Shown here: one piece after another, positions 14,416 through 23,584 of the stretch
Position numbering within the stretch: position 1 is the stretch's first letter
Layout of the letters: each line of letters starts with the position of its first letter
Source of the DNA: RGIG4140 sp045638265
GTDB taxonomy: Bacteria; Pseudomonadota; Alphaproteobacteria; CAAHEQ01; UBA3637
NCBI GenBank assembly: GCA_045638265.1
Contig: JAZUBA010000031.1
Location: forward strand, 1 to 43,022
Length of the DNA: 43,022 nucleotides
Reading direction: 5' to 3'
Program-made: the position numbers and the translations under genes
Notes under the pieces: generated by a model
Databases searched by the model: none
What the model was told of the DNA's origin: nothing
The model's input: the letters and a program-made list of their open reading frames with translations, nothing else

Positions 14416-17208
14416 TTAGTTCTCCTGATTTTTTAATAAATTGTCTAACGGCAACTTGACGAGCATCCCGGTCGGAACACTGAGTAAAATACGATTAACT
14501 TCCTGTTTGTTGCTTTCCAATCGGTTTAATGTTAAAACGGCCGATTCAAGAATAAGCAAATCTGTACTTTTTAAACATTCACAAACAGCAGGTAAAGCGT
14601 TTTTGTCATTTAATTTACGTAAGCAATATAAGACACATGAAACAATCCACGGCGGTAGATAAAATGGTGGTTTGAGAATGAGATCAGATATATCCTGTAC
14701 GGCTTCTTTGTGTTTAATAGCTAATGTAATGACATCTTTTTTTCGGACAAACGGTAATTGTGTAACCATGTGAATTGTTTTAAATAGTTTATGTGGAAGA
14801 ATATCTTGAATAACAGCCAAAGCCATCGGATAGGCTTCGTAATTGTTTTCTAATAAAATCCGAACGGCTTTTTGAAACATAGGCGTGTTATTTAACAGCA
14901 ATAATTGATAAAAAATCAATTCTCGTGCAATTTTTAATTCTTCACTCATAGCCCGATTTAAAAAGGAGAATGCATCTTGTGATTCAGCCGTCGGAGCATT
15001 TTTGTATTTATCAAGAAATGCTGATAACCATATAATCCGTTGTGTATCTTGTTCAATGTTGTCTTTTAAAAATTTATATTTACTGTGATGTTTCCAAAAA
15101 ATACCTGAATCAATCATACCCCGAATAATGGTTTTTCTTAATTTCGGATTACCTCGTTTTAATGCCCGTAACAAAATTTGACGACTTTCAAAATTAGTTT
15201 GTCTGGCTAAAAACAGAATTAATGTTTTTTTTCTGAAATCGGAAATATCAGAATTATATATATTTTTTTCTATTGCCGGATAAGATTTAATCCCGAATTC
15301 CTGTAAAGCATATAAGGCGTTTTCCTGTAATGGCACATCATCCAAACTGTTTAAAATAATGGGAAGTGCCTCCGGATGCTTCATTAATCCGGCTACTTTT
15401 AAAGCTTCATTAGCAATTAATGTATCACTACTTTTAAGGAGTGGAATTAATTGACGGATAAGACCAGCTCGTGGAGCTTGTTTCATAACGTATAATGCCG
15501 ATAATTTATCAGCGGTCATTTGGCTGTGTATCAGTTGTTGAAGACCATCCATTGCTAATAAATCATAATTGTTGCCTATGTTTAAAAAACCAATCATTGC
15601 TCCTGTTTTTAATCGGCGATCATCTAGAAATGATTCGTAAGTGTTGAGCAAAGCCGTATCTTCTTTTAAATCGGCGATTTGTATCAGAACCGTTAATGCC
15701 TGTGCCTGAACATTAGCTGATTTGTCTGTATTAAACACAAATTGAACCGCTGATTGATAACGTTCCAAATCATCTGATTTTTGAATACGCTGTAAAGCAA
15801 ATAATCGGACGGCTTCAGATTGATGTTTAAGAGATTTTAACACATACTTATAGTAGGCAGGATGTTTGGCAACTTCTAAAATGCGTAAAAAGTAAATAAT
15901 GTCATCTGTTGAATCATTTTTTAAATTTTCGTTGATATATTTTAGTGTTTGAGGTGCCGTTAAAATAATTTCATCACCAATCCATTCTCTCAATTTAAGT
16001 GATTTTAGAATAACATTTCCATAAATTTGCATTGTTTGAATGAATAAGATGAGAAGTAAAAGGCACAATCCCAAAAGAATATAAATTTGTGAATTAAATT
16101 GAGGTATATGTGTAACTAAAACACCACCTAACATAAAACCAACCGGTTCAATCAGTGCTTGTCTTTTTAAGTTTATGCTTTTGTGTCCTTGTTTGATTTT
16201 TAAAATTTTTAATAAGGTAAAAATAAAGGCGTTATAACAAATATGAAATGCTGTTATGAAAAACAAAAATGAACTGAAAACAATCGTATAGTTTTTATGC
16301 GTTAATCCCAAAGCCATACAAGCAATAGCTCCAATTAAAATTAACATATTAACCGAGAGCAGATAGAAATAACGGGAAGGGATAAAACAAGCTGATATGA
16401 GTAACTCAATACATCCGAATATACCCCAAAACAGAGCCATATTGTTTAATATTGCAACACCACTGTATTGTTGAACAGTATACATATAAAAAATGTAGTT
16501 CATCAGACAGAAACCTGTCATGGTAAAGAAACTGAACAATAACAAGGTTCGGCTTAATTTTTGTTCAGTAAAATCTTGTGCCTCGCCAGAGGGAATTAAA
16601 AATTGTTCGGCTGAAACTGGTTTTAATTGAACTAATATGAATAAGCCGGCATACCACATTAATAATAATGCCATAGCATAGTAAAGTAAACCATAAGCTC
16701 CGATATTGATAAAATAAACACAAAATCCGCCAACGGTATAACCAAGTGCTTCACTTAAAAGTATCAGTAAAAATTTTAATGAGTTTGTCTTTAATGGAAT
16801 AAAACGGGTAATAACAGACCAAAAAACAGCATTAATTAATGCAAAATAAATGTATTTAGATACAAATAAAATATCAAAAACGGCAGGGAAGTGTGTTTCA
16901 ATCAAGCCAATCAACACTGTTAAAAAACAAATTAAAAATGTTACAATGACAAAACCGCCATATCCTTGATGTTTATATAATAATCGGCTTTTATATCCGA
17001 CGTAGGAAAACAGTACGGACACAAAAATTAAATCAAAGCCGATACTTAAATGTGATGTTTGAGTTAAGTACAATTGAACAGCACTGATGTCCATAAAAAC
17101 AAGTGCGACGGTTTTTATAAATGCCATACCCATAAAGAATAACAGTAAGGCAATTTTAAATGCTGGCATTTGAGAAGCACGCAGAAATGTTTTTTTGAGA
17201 ATGCCCAT
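14416..17208 (-). CDS. NTT/MFS-like membrane transporter with C-terminal HEAT repeats
   Basis: This 930-residue protein has two parts. Residues ~15-400 form about 12 membrane helices, an MFS-type arrangement resembling nucleotide-transporter (Npt/ATP-ADP translocase) relatives; examples are FKIALLLFFMGMAFIKTVAL and ILLGLCLLLLILFIQTM. Residues ~415-925 are alpha-helical HEAT-like repeats (YYKYVLKSLKHQSEAVRLFA, ALPIILNSLDDVPLQENALY), presumably cytoplasmic. The substrate cannot be named; nucleotide transport is only a family suggestion. It follows ftsY after 10 bases and is followed at 2 bases by the cyclic-nucleotide-binding gene, so the two products probably form one complex. The ribosome binding site is a weak purine run. 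Confidence 0.75.
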   Translation of the reverse strand: MGILKKTFLRASQMPAFKIALLLFFMGMAFIKTVALVFMDISAVQLYLTQTSHLSIGFDLIFVSVLFSYVGYKSRLLYKHQGYGGFVIVTFLICFLTVLIGLIETHFPAVFDILFVSKYIYFALINAVFWSVITRFIPLKTNSLKFLLILLSEALGYTVGGFCVYFINIGAYGLLYYAMALLLMWYAGLFILVQLKPVSAEQFLIPSGEAQDFTEQKLSRTLLLFSFFTMTGFCLMNYIFYMYTVQQYSGVAILNNMALFWGIFGCIELLISACFIPSRYFYLLSVNMLILIGAIACMALGLTHKNYTIVFSSFLFFITAFHICYNAFIFTLLKILKIKQGHKSINLKRQALIEPVGFMLGGVLVTHIPQFNSQIYILLGLCLLLLILFIQTMQIYGNVILKSLKLREWIGDEIILTAPQTLKYINENLKNDSTDDIIYFLRILEVAKHPAYYKYVLKSLKHQSEAVRLFALQRIQKSDDLERYQSAVQFVFNTDKSANVQAQALTVLIQIADLKEDTALLNTYESFLDDRRLKTGAMIGFLNIGNNYDLLAMDGLQQLIHSQMTADKLSALYVMKQAPRAGLIRQLIPLLKSSDTLIANEALKVAGLMKHPEALPIILNSLDDVPLQENALYALQEFGIKSYPAIEKNIYNSDISDFRKKTLILFLARQTNFESRQILLRALKRGNPKLRKTIIRGMIDSGIFWKHHSKYKFLKDNIEQDTQRIIWLSAFLDKYKNAPTAESQDAFSFLNRAMSEELKIARELIFYQLLLLNNTPMFQKAVRILLENNYEAYPMALAVIQDILPHKLFKTIHMVTQLPFVRKKDVITLAIKHKEAVQDISDLILKPPFYLPPWIVSCVLYCLRKLNDKNALPAVCECLKSTDLLILESAVLTLNRLESNKQEVNRILLSVPTGMLVKLPLDNLLKNQEN

Positions 17209-17218
17209 GTTTTTCTTT

Positions 17219-18094
17219 TTATGAATCTAATAAAGCTGACACATATTCTTCAGCCGTAAATGTGTTTAAATCATCTGTTTGTTCTCCGACACCGACAGCG
17301 TGAATTGGTAATCCGAACTTTTCCGTTAAAGCTAATAAAATACCGCCTTTTGCCGTGCCGTCTAACTTTGTCATAATTAAGCCTGTTACTTTTGTCATTT
17401 CTGAAAATGTTTGTACTTGTGAAAGGGCGTTTTGACCGACTGTTGCATCTAATACCATTAAAGATGCATGCGGAGCGGTTTCATCTAATTTTTGAATAAC
17501 CCGAATAATTTTGCTTAATTCCGCCATTAAGTCAGACCGATTTTGTAATCTGCCAGCCGTATCAATAAAAAGAATATCATCTTGTGCCTGTTGCGAAGCT
17601 TTAATAGCATCATAAATTAAACCGGCTGCATCACCGTTTGGTTTTGTATAAACAGGACACCCGATTCTTTCTCCCCATTTTTGTAATTGTTCTGTTGCTC
17701 CAGCACGGAATGTATCTCCGGCAACAAAAGCAATTTTATAGCCTTTTTGTTTAAATTGATAGCCAAGTTTTCCAATAGTTGTTGTTTTACCGGCTCCATT
17801 GACGCCGACCATTAAAACAATATATGGTTTTTTTGATGTATCAATTTCTAACGGACGGGCGACAGGTGTTAAGATTTCTGTTAGTTTTTCCTGAATAAGC
17901 TGACGTGTTTCCGTTTCATCTTTCGGATGACGTTCTTTCAACAGCTGGATTAATTTATTTGTTACGGGAATACCGACATCGGCTTGAATTAATGATTCCT
18001 CTAATGCTTCCAAAGAAGATAAATCCATTTTGATGCCGGTTAAAATACGTGCTGTTTTTTTAAGCCCGAATTTCAACTTCTCCAACCAACTCAT
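17219..18094 (-). CDS. ftsY: Signal recognition particle receptor FtsY
   Basis: This 291-residue SRP-family GTPase docks ribosome-SRP complexes at the membrane. The NG domain is complete: an N-domain helical bundle (LEALEESLIQADVGIPVTNK), P-loop GVNGAGKTTTIGKL, DTFRAGATEQLQKW, DTAGRLQNRSDLMAEL and TKLDGTAKGG. The long acidic A-domain of E. coli FtsY is absent. An in-frame GTG two codons upstream (18100) was rejected: the ribosome binding site AAGGAG abuts it but is well spaced for the ATG at 18094. The gene overlaps the 3' end of mtaB by 35 bases. Confidence 0.95.
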   Translation of the reverse strand: MSWLEKLKFGLKKTARILTGIKMDLSSLEALEESLIQADVGIPVTNKLIQLLKERHPKDETETRQLIQEKLTEILTPVARPLEIDTSKKPYIVLMVGVNGAGKTTTIGKLGYQFKQKGYKIAFVAGDTFRAGATEQLQKWGERIGCPVYTKPNGDAAGLIYDAIKASQQAQDDILFIDTAGRLQNRSDLMAELSKIIRVIQKLDETAPHASLMVLDATVGQNALSQVQTFSEMTKVTGLIMTKLDGTAKGGILLALTEKFGLPIHAVGVGEQTDDLNTFTAEEYVSALLDS

Positions 18095-19271
18095 TTTCAC
18101 TCCTTCCTATTATGCGAACCGGTATGATTTGACCGGTTTGGTTTGAATTGACTTTTATTTTAATATAATTATCCGTATAGCCTTGTCCGATTTTTTCAAT
18201 TAAAACAGGACGAACGGTTCCAATCATTTGTGATAACAATTTATTTTCCAACTGATGTCCTAATTCTCTTAAACGAGCGGCTCTTTCTTTGCGAACGGGA
18301 ACATCAACTTGTGGCATTTTAGCGGCAGGCGTTCCTTTACGAATAGAATAAGGAAACGTATGAAGCTGTGATATATTGGCTTCTTGAACCAAACGATATG
18401 TATTTAAAAAATGTTCTTCTGTTTCCGTTGGAAAACCTGTAATAAAATCTGCACCAAAAACCATATTATCTTTTTTTTGGCTTAATGACTGACAAACATG
18501 TAAAACTTGTTCAAAAGAATGACGTCGCCCCATCCGTTTTAAAATCAAATTATCGCCGGATTGAACAGATAAGTGAATGTGTGGTTGTATGACATCATAT
18601 TGTGCGATTATATCAATTAATTCATCATCTACACAAGCCGGATCAAGTGAGCCGAAACGCAGTCGTTTTAATCCGTTGACTTCGGTTGCCAAACGTTTCA
18701 CAATTTGATTGAAACCATATGGATAAGATGTAATGTCTACTCCTGTTAAAACAATTTCGGCAAATCCTTTTTGAACAAACAGATTGGCTTGTTGAATAAC
18801 CTTGTCAGGATTTAATCCGATATTTTTGCCACGGGCAAAATGAACAATGCAAAACGTACAGGCATGATCACAGCCTTGTTGAATTTGTAAAAAAGCCCGT
18901 GTTCTACCTTCAAAATCAGTAATTAAAGGTGCTTCCGTTAATTTGTGATCCATAATATTTCCAACACAAACTTTTTCATCACTTTCCAGTATTTCTTTTG
19001 ATAATTTTTCATGATTGCCTAACACCCGATAGACTTCTGGCATCATTGCATATTCTTCGGGATGTAATTGCGCACCACAACCCGTAACGATAATTTTCAT
19101 ATCGGGATTTTCACGATGCGCTTTACGAATAGCTTGTCGGCATTGACGTTCGGCTTCGCTGGTAACGGCACAAGTGTTGACAACAATAACATCAGCCATA
19201 TCAGAACCGATTTGTTCTATCAGTTTTGATTCAAAGGTGTTTAAACGACAGCCGAATGTAATTGTTTTCAT
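18060..19271 (-). CDS. mtaB: tRNA t6A37 methylthiotransferase MtaB
   Basis: This 403-residue radical SAM enzyme converts t6A37 of ANN-decoding tRNAs to ms2t6A. The N-terminal methylthiotransferase domain has Cys8 (FGCRLN), Cys34 (NTCAVTSEAE) and Cys65 (VTGCGAQ) for the second cluster. The radical SAM cluster motif is C134-x3-C138-x2-C141 in QQGCDHACTFCIVHFARG. The C-terminal TRAM-like region is short. FGCRLN/CAVTSEAE distinguishes it from MiaB, whose gene lies upstream in the same operon. It overlaps the corC end by 4 bases and the ftsY start by 35. Confidence 0.92.
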   Translation of the reverse strand: MKTITFGCRLNTFESKLIEQIGSDMADVIVVNTCAVTSEAERQCRQAIRKAHRENPDMKIIVTGCGAQLHPEEYAMMPEVYRVLGNHEKLSKEILESDEKVCVGNIMDHKLTEAPLITDFEGRTRAFLQIQQGCDHACTFCIVHFARGKNIGLNPDKVIQQANLFVQKGFAEIVLTGVDITSYPYGFNQIVKRLATEVNGLKRLRFGSLDPACVDDELIDIIAQYDVIQPHIHLSVQSGDNLILKRMGRRHSFEQVLHVCQSLSQKKDNMVFGADFITGFPTETEEHFLNTYRLVQEANISQLHTFPYSIRKGTPAAKMPQVDVPVRKERAARLRELGHQLENKLLSQMIGTVRPVLIEKIGQGYTDNYIKIKVNSNQTGQIIPVRIIGRSENELVGEVEIRA

Positions 19272-20206
19272 TCTTTTTTCTTTTTCTTTTCTTTAATGGG
19301 AATTACTTTTTTTAAACTGAATTTTTTGTTTTTTTGAAGTTGTTTTGTTTTTTCTTTTTCTTTCAGTTTTTTAAATTGTGTAATTTTAATTTGTTTGATA
19401 TGACGAGAATCAACATCCAATACTTGTAACAATAAACCGGAAGAGTGTGTTATTTTTTCTCCGACTTTTGGTAATCGTCCGAATAAATGGAAAACCAATC
19501 CCCCGATGGTATCCAATTCTTCTTCTCGTTCTTCTTTTGTTAAAAACTGACCGATACGTTCTTCCAAATCTGTAATTAAGATACGTGCATCTGCCTGAAT
19601 AACACTGTTACCGACTTTATGTAAAACAGGCGGGGTATCTAATGCATCATGTTCGTCTTCAATTTCTCCGACAATTTCCTCTAACAAGTCTTCCAGTGTG
19701 ATTAATCCGTCTGTGCCACCGTACTCATCAACAACAACTGCCATCTGTGTTTTTTTTGCCTGCATTTCCCGTAATAAGTCCAAAGCACGGGTTGAGGCCG
19801 GAATGAACAATACGTTATTTGTCATCACTTCTTTAACCGTAATATTCCGATTATCCAATAAAGCACATAATAAATCTTTCATATGAACAACACCAATAAT
19901 ATCATCAAGCGTTTTATCATAAACGGGCAAACGTGTAAATTTATCCTCAATGATGATTTTTTTAAGTTCTTCTTGGGAGGCATCCGCACTAATGCCGACA
20001 ATATCAATATTTGGAATACAAATTTGACCGGCACGCATGTCTTTCAGCTTAAACAGATTTTTGAGCAAGTTAATTTCATCAGGATCAATTAATACCTTAT
20101 CACCCCGTTCTTCTCGCTCGTCCATAATTTCTTCAATGGTTTCAATAACCTGTTCTTCTTCCGGATGTTTTTTGAAAAAAGATTTTATTTTGTAAAATGT
20201 GTTCAT
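19268..20206 (-). CDS. corC: CorC/HlyC-type CBS-domain protein
   Basis: The 312-residue protein has two CBS domains (~65-185; MRAGQICIPNIDIVGISADA, then VMTNNVLFIPASTRALDLLR and VVVDEYGGTDGLITLEDLLE) followed by the EIVGEIEDEHD linker and a transporter-associated CorC_HlyC domain (~205-285). There is no membrane-spanning DUF21 domain, so it is the soluble form encoded next to ybeY in many proteobacteria. It is linked to Mg2+/Co2+ efflux or envelope functions, with no proven catalysis. The last ~35 residues are an unusual Lys-rich tail ending KEKKKKKE. Both ends overlap neighbours by ATGA. Confidence 0.88.
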   Translation of the reverse strand: MNTFYKIKSFFKKHPEEEQVIETIEEIMDEREERGDKVLIDPDEINLLKNLFKLKDMRAGQICIPNIDIVGISADASQEELKKIIIEDKFTRLPVYDKTLDDIIGVVHMKDLLCALLDNRNITVKEVMTNNVLFIPASTRALDLLREMQAKKTQMAVVVDEYGGTDGLITLEDLLEEIVGEIEDEHDALDTPPVLHKVGNSVIQADARILITDLEERIGQFLTKEEREEELDTIGGLVFHLFGRLPKVGEKITHSSGLLLQVLDVDSRHIKQIKITQFKKLKEKEKTKQLQKNKKFSLKKVIPIKEKKKKKE

Positions 20207-20682
20207 TTAAGTATCAAATCCTTATAAGGGTTTTCATAACCGAGTGATTTCATAATTTTAATTTCTAATGCTTCCATCTCTTCGGCATCTTCAGGGGTTA
20301 AATGATCATAACCTTGTAAATGAAGTGTCCCGTGAATTAATAAATGGGCAAAATGCTCAATAAAAGGCTTTTTCTGTTCTTTGGCTTCTTTTAAAATGGT
20401 TTCATAGGCCGTAATAATATCACCTGCCATCCACGGCATATGTTTTAATGTCGGCCGATGTCCTGTTTCAAAAGATAGCACGTTTGTCGGACAGTCTTTT
20501 CCCCGATATTTTTTATTTAATTCCTGTATTTGTTCATTGTTTGTCAATAACAAGGATATTTCAGCCATATGTTTTTGAAGCCAGGCTTTTTGAATCACCA
20601 TCGCACAAAATTTACGGATTTTTTTTACTTTTCTGTAATACCGATATTCCGGCTGTTTAACATAAACGGTAACTTTTATCAT
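20203..20682 (-). CDS. ybeY: Endoribonuclease YbeY (rRNA maturation factor)
   Basis: This 159-residue metalloenzyme takes part in 16S rRNA 3' processing and ribosome quality control. The zinc motif is complete: His117, His121 and His127 in HGTLHLQGYDH. The upstream TNNEQIQELNKKYRGKDCPT and NVLSFE segments are family hallmarks. It overlaps the phoH stop and the corC start by 4 bases each, the classical miaB-phoH-ybeY-corC arrangement. Confidence 0.95.
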   Translation of the reverse strand: MIKVTVYVKQPEYRYYRKVKKIRKFCAMVIQKAWLQKHMAEISLLLTNNEQIQELNKKYRGKDCPTNVLSFETGHRPTLKHMPWMAGDIITAYETILKEAKEQKKPFIEHFAHLLIHGTLHLQGYDHLTPEDAEEMEALEIKIMKSLGYENPYKDLILK

Positions 20683-21389
20683 TCGGCATTTTCCGCTTGT
20701 TTTGCTTTTTCATATGCTTTGACGATTTTTGATACTAATCCGTGACGAACAACGTCTTTTTCGGAAAAAGTAACAAACGCAATGTCAGAAACGCTTTTGA
20801 GTGTTTGAATGGCATCCAATAATCCCGATTTAACACCACGAGGTAAATCGGTTTGTGTTAAGTCTCCATTGATAATCATACGGGAACCTTCACCCAAACG
20901 GGTTAAAAACATTTTCATTTGCATGGCAGTTGTATTTTGAGCTTCATCTAAAATAACAACGGAATGACTCAATGTCCGACCACGCATATAAGCCAACGGA
21001 GCAATTTCAATTTCACCGCTTTCTAATTTTTTATCAACCATATCAGCCGGTAACATTTCATATAAAGCATCGTATAACGGACGCAAATACGGATCAATTT
21101 TGTCTTTTAAATTACCAGGTAAGAAACCTAAATTTTCACCAGCTTCAACGGCTGGACGTGTTAAAATAATACGATCAACTTTGCCTTCCAACATACAAGC
21201 CACTGCTTTGGCAACAGCCAAAAATGTTTTACCTGTGCCGGCTGGTCCTAATCCGAAAACCATTTCGTGTTTATTCATGGCTTCAATAAAAACACCTTGT
21301 GTTTCCGTTCGGGGATTGATGTGGCGTTTTTTTGTTTTTAACGTTAAAGCGGAGGCTTCATATGTTTCGTTTTGTTTGTCAGCTTTCAT
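20679..21389 (-). CDS. phoH: PhoH-family ATPase (short form)
   Basis: The 236-residue protein has the PhoH/YbeZ NTPase core: Walker A GPAGTGKTFLA at ~48-58, DRIILTRPAVEAGENLGFLP, DPYLRPLYDAL, Walker B VVILDEAQN and GSRMIINGDLTQTDLP. YbeZ proteins are normally about 320-350 residues with an additional N-terminal domain of ~100 residues. That domain is missing and cannot fit, because the miaB stop is only 28 bases upstream and the ATG has a strong ribosome binding site (AAGGGAG). The family is proposed to act with YbeY in RNA metabolism, which fits the overlap with ybeY. Confidence 0.92.
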   Translation of the reverse strand: MKADKQNETYEASALTLKTKKRHINPRTETQGVFIEAMNKHEMVFGLGPAGTGKTFLAVAKAVACMLEGKVDRIILTRPAVEAGENLGFLPGNLKDKIDPYLRPLYDALYEMLPADMVDKKLESGEIEIAPLAYMRGRTLSHSVVILDEAQNTTAMQMKMFLTRLGEGSRMIINGDLTQTDLPRGVKSGLLDAIQTLKSVSDIAFVTFSEKDVVRHGLVSKIVKAYEKAKQAENAE

Positions 21390-21417
21390 GTTAAACTCCC
21401 TTTCTTATTTATTTGTG

Positions 21418-22746
21418 TTACTTTATTATATCACAAATAAATTCACTTGACAAGGATGTAGCACTTGCTTTTGTGATTTTTAGTGATACAATTTTATTCA
21501 GATAAGACTCATCTAATGTAACATGCGTTGATTGTAAATAAGGTGTATACCCGATAAGTTGTCCTTTTTGTTTTCCTTTTTCGGTTAATAAAACGGGTAA
21601 CGTTTGTCCAACAACGGATTCGTAAGCTTCTTTTTGTTGTTGCAATAACAATTCCTGCAAACACATTAATCGCTCTGTTTTGACATCTTCCGGTATCTGA
21701 TTCTTCATTAAACTGGCAGGAGTTCCAGGTCTTGGACTGTATTTAAATGAATAAGATGATGCATATTTAACTTGACGAACGACTTCCATTGTCTCTTCAA
21801 AATCTTTATCTGTTTCACCGGGGAACCCGACAATAAAATCAGATGAAATGGCAATATCAGGACGAGCCTCTCTGAAACGACCGATAATATCAATGTATTG
21901 TTGAGCCGTATATTGTCTGTTCATTGCTTTGAGAACAGAATCACTGCCGGATTGAATTGGTAAGTGAATGTAGGGCATTAATTTTTCTTCTTCAGCATGG
22001 ACCCGTACCAAATTTTCGGTAATTTTAGAAGGATATGATGTTGTGTAACGGATTCGTTCCAATCCGTCAATTTTGGCTACCTGACGGATAAGTTCTCCTA
22101 AATCAGAAGCACCGGAGCCATGCCAACAGTTGACATTTTGACCCAATAACATAATTTCTTTTGCTCCGGAGGCAACTAAATCTCGGGCTTCGGCTAAAAT
22201 TTCATCTGCTGAACGAGAATATTCACAGCCTCGTGTGTAAGGAACAACACAATAGGTACAGAAATTATCACACCCTTCTTGAATAGCTAAAAAACAAGAT
22301 GCAGATGTAGCCTTTGTTTGTGGTAAATAATCAAATTTTGAGTCAGCAGGGAATGTGGCTTCTAATACACGTCCTTTTTTGCGGTTATAGTTAGTGATTA
22401 ATTCCGGTAATCGATGATAATTTTGTGGTCCGACGGCAATATCAACCGAATGTGCCCGTTTTAAAATTTCAACACCTTCTGCTTGTACAACACAACCGCA
22501 AACAACAATTAATGTTGTTAATCCTTGCTCTTTTCTTTTTTGTTTAAAATCGTTTAATCGGCCGATTTCAGAAAATAATTTTTCCGAGGCTTTTTCACGA
22601 ATATGACAGGTGTTTAATAATAAAATTTCTGCTTCTGCCGGATTTTCTGTTTGTGTATAACCTAATACGCCTAACGCATCACGAATGCGTGAGGAATCGT
22701 ACATATTCATCTGACAACCAAATGTTTTGATATAAACTTTACTCAA
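21418..22746 (-). CDS. miaB: tRNA-2-methylthio-N6-dimethylallyladenosine synthase MiaB
   Basis: This 442-residue radical SAM methylthiotransferase acts on i6A37 of UNN-decoding tRNAs. The N-terminal domain has Cys11 (KTFGCQMNMYDS), Cys47 (NTCHIREKA) and Cys83 (VVCGCV). The radical SAM motif is C159-x3-C163-x2-C166 (EGCDNFCTYCVVPYTRG). SDFIVGFPGET and YSPRPGTPA are typical, and a C-terminal TRAM domain (~375-440) is present. The start is TTG, supported by AAGGAG five bases upstream. It is the third gene of the long minus-strand operon, 10 bases after the Sel1-like gene. Confidence 0.95.
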   Translation of the reverse strand: MSKVYIKTFGCQMNMYDSSRIRDALGVLGYTQTENPAEAEILLLNTCHIREKASEKLFSEIGRLNDFKQKRKEQGLTTLIVVCGCVVQAEGVEILKRAHSVDIAVGPQNYHRLPELITNYNRKKGRVLEATFPADSKFDYLPQTKATSASCFLAIQEGCDNFCTYCVVPYTRGCEYSRSADEILAEARDLVASGAKEIMLLGQNVNCWHGSGASDLGELIRQVAKIDGLERIRYTTSYPSKITENLVRVHAEEEKLMPYIHLPIQSGSDSVLKAMNRQYTAQQYIDIIGRFREARPDIAISSDFIVGFPGETDKDFEETMEVVRQVKYASSYSFKYSPRPGTPASLMKNQIPEDVKTERLMCLQELLLQQQKEAYESVVGQTLPVLLTEKGKQKGQLIGYTPYLQSTHVTLDESYLNKIVSLKITKASATSLSSEFICDIIK

Positions 22747-22756
22747 AATAACTCCT

Positions 22757-23584
22757 TTATTGTTTTAAATAATTTTCAACTTTGTTTTTTAAATTCATAA
22801 CGGCTTGTTGTCTTGCAAATGCATCAGGACGGCCTTTTTCGGGATAGACTGTATTCATAAAATCTTTGTATTCTTTTAAAGGCATTATTTCATAAGCCGT
22901 TTCTTTCATTTTTCGTTGTTTCCATTGACTGCCTTGCTGTAATAACATTTTTTTCTTTTCATCATCAATTTGAAATGATTTAAGCAAAACGGTTGCTTCG
23001 GCATTGGATTTGAATTTTGTCGGATAATACCATTTTTGTTCGGCATTTTCAGAAGCTAATGTTAACAAAATATAGGGGTGTAAAATCTCGCCTTTAAACA
23101 TCATATTTTGATTTTTCATAAATGCCTGCATTTGTTCAAGATAAGATGATAAAACAGCTCTATCAGTATCGTTGTTATCCATATTTAACAAAATCTTTGC
23201 CAGTTGAACTTGTGCATGGGCATTGCCGTTTTCGGCAGCTAAATGATAAAAAAGCAACATTTTCATAATGTCTTGATTTGTTTGGTTGGGTATTTTTTGA
23301 TAGTATTGAGCTAACCAATATTGAGATATTTCGTCATTCGTATCTAATGCGCATCGGACATAATAAGAAACGGCTTTTTCTTGTCCTAATTGCTTTTGAG
23401 CCATAACTCCGGATGGACAATCTGCATTTGCACTAATGACAAAACTTAATATAGATAAAATCCCGAGACAAACAAAAACGCTTAAACATAATCCCCAATA
23501 AATATGGTCATCTTTTGGATATGTGTTATCTTGTTCGCTATTTTTAGATTTGTGTTTTCTTAAAATTCGGGGTACTTTACTCAT
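22757..23584 (-). CDS. Sel1/TPR-like repeat protein with one membrane helix
   Basis: The 275-residue protein has a basic cytoplasmic N-tail, one membrane segment at ~35-51 (LCLSVFVCLGILSILSF), then alpha-helical Sel1-like repeats with WLAQYYQ and FYHLAAENGNAHAQVQLAKI at about 105-145. A helical, Lys/Met-rich C-terminus follows. Sel1 repeats scaffold protein complexes, often for envelope or stress functions. The frame is open 48 codons further upstream, but the ATG at 23584 is chosen because GGAGG lies 9 bases before it, and it overlaps the zinc-ribbon stop by 8 bases. Confidence 0.75.
   Translation of the reverse strand: MSKVPRILRKHKSKNSEQDNTYPKDDHIYWGLCLSVFVCLGILSILSFVISANADCPSGVMAQKQLGQEKAVSYYVRCALDTNDEISQYWLAQYYQKIPNQTNQDIMKMLLFYHLAAENGNAHAQVQLAKILLNMDNNDTDRAVLSSYLEQMQAFMKNQNMMFKGEILHPYILLTLASENAEQKWYYPTKFKSNAEATVLLKSFQIDDEKKKMLLQQGSQWKQRKMKETAYEIMPLKEYKDFMNTVYPEKGRPDAFARQQAVMNLKNKVENYLKQ

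Noticed and set aside
18095..18100. GTG start two codons upstream for ftsY.
   Set aside because: The ribosome binding site AAGGAG touches this GTG, while its spacing to the ATG at 18094 is normal.
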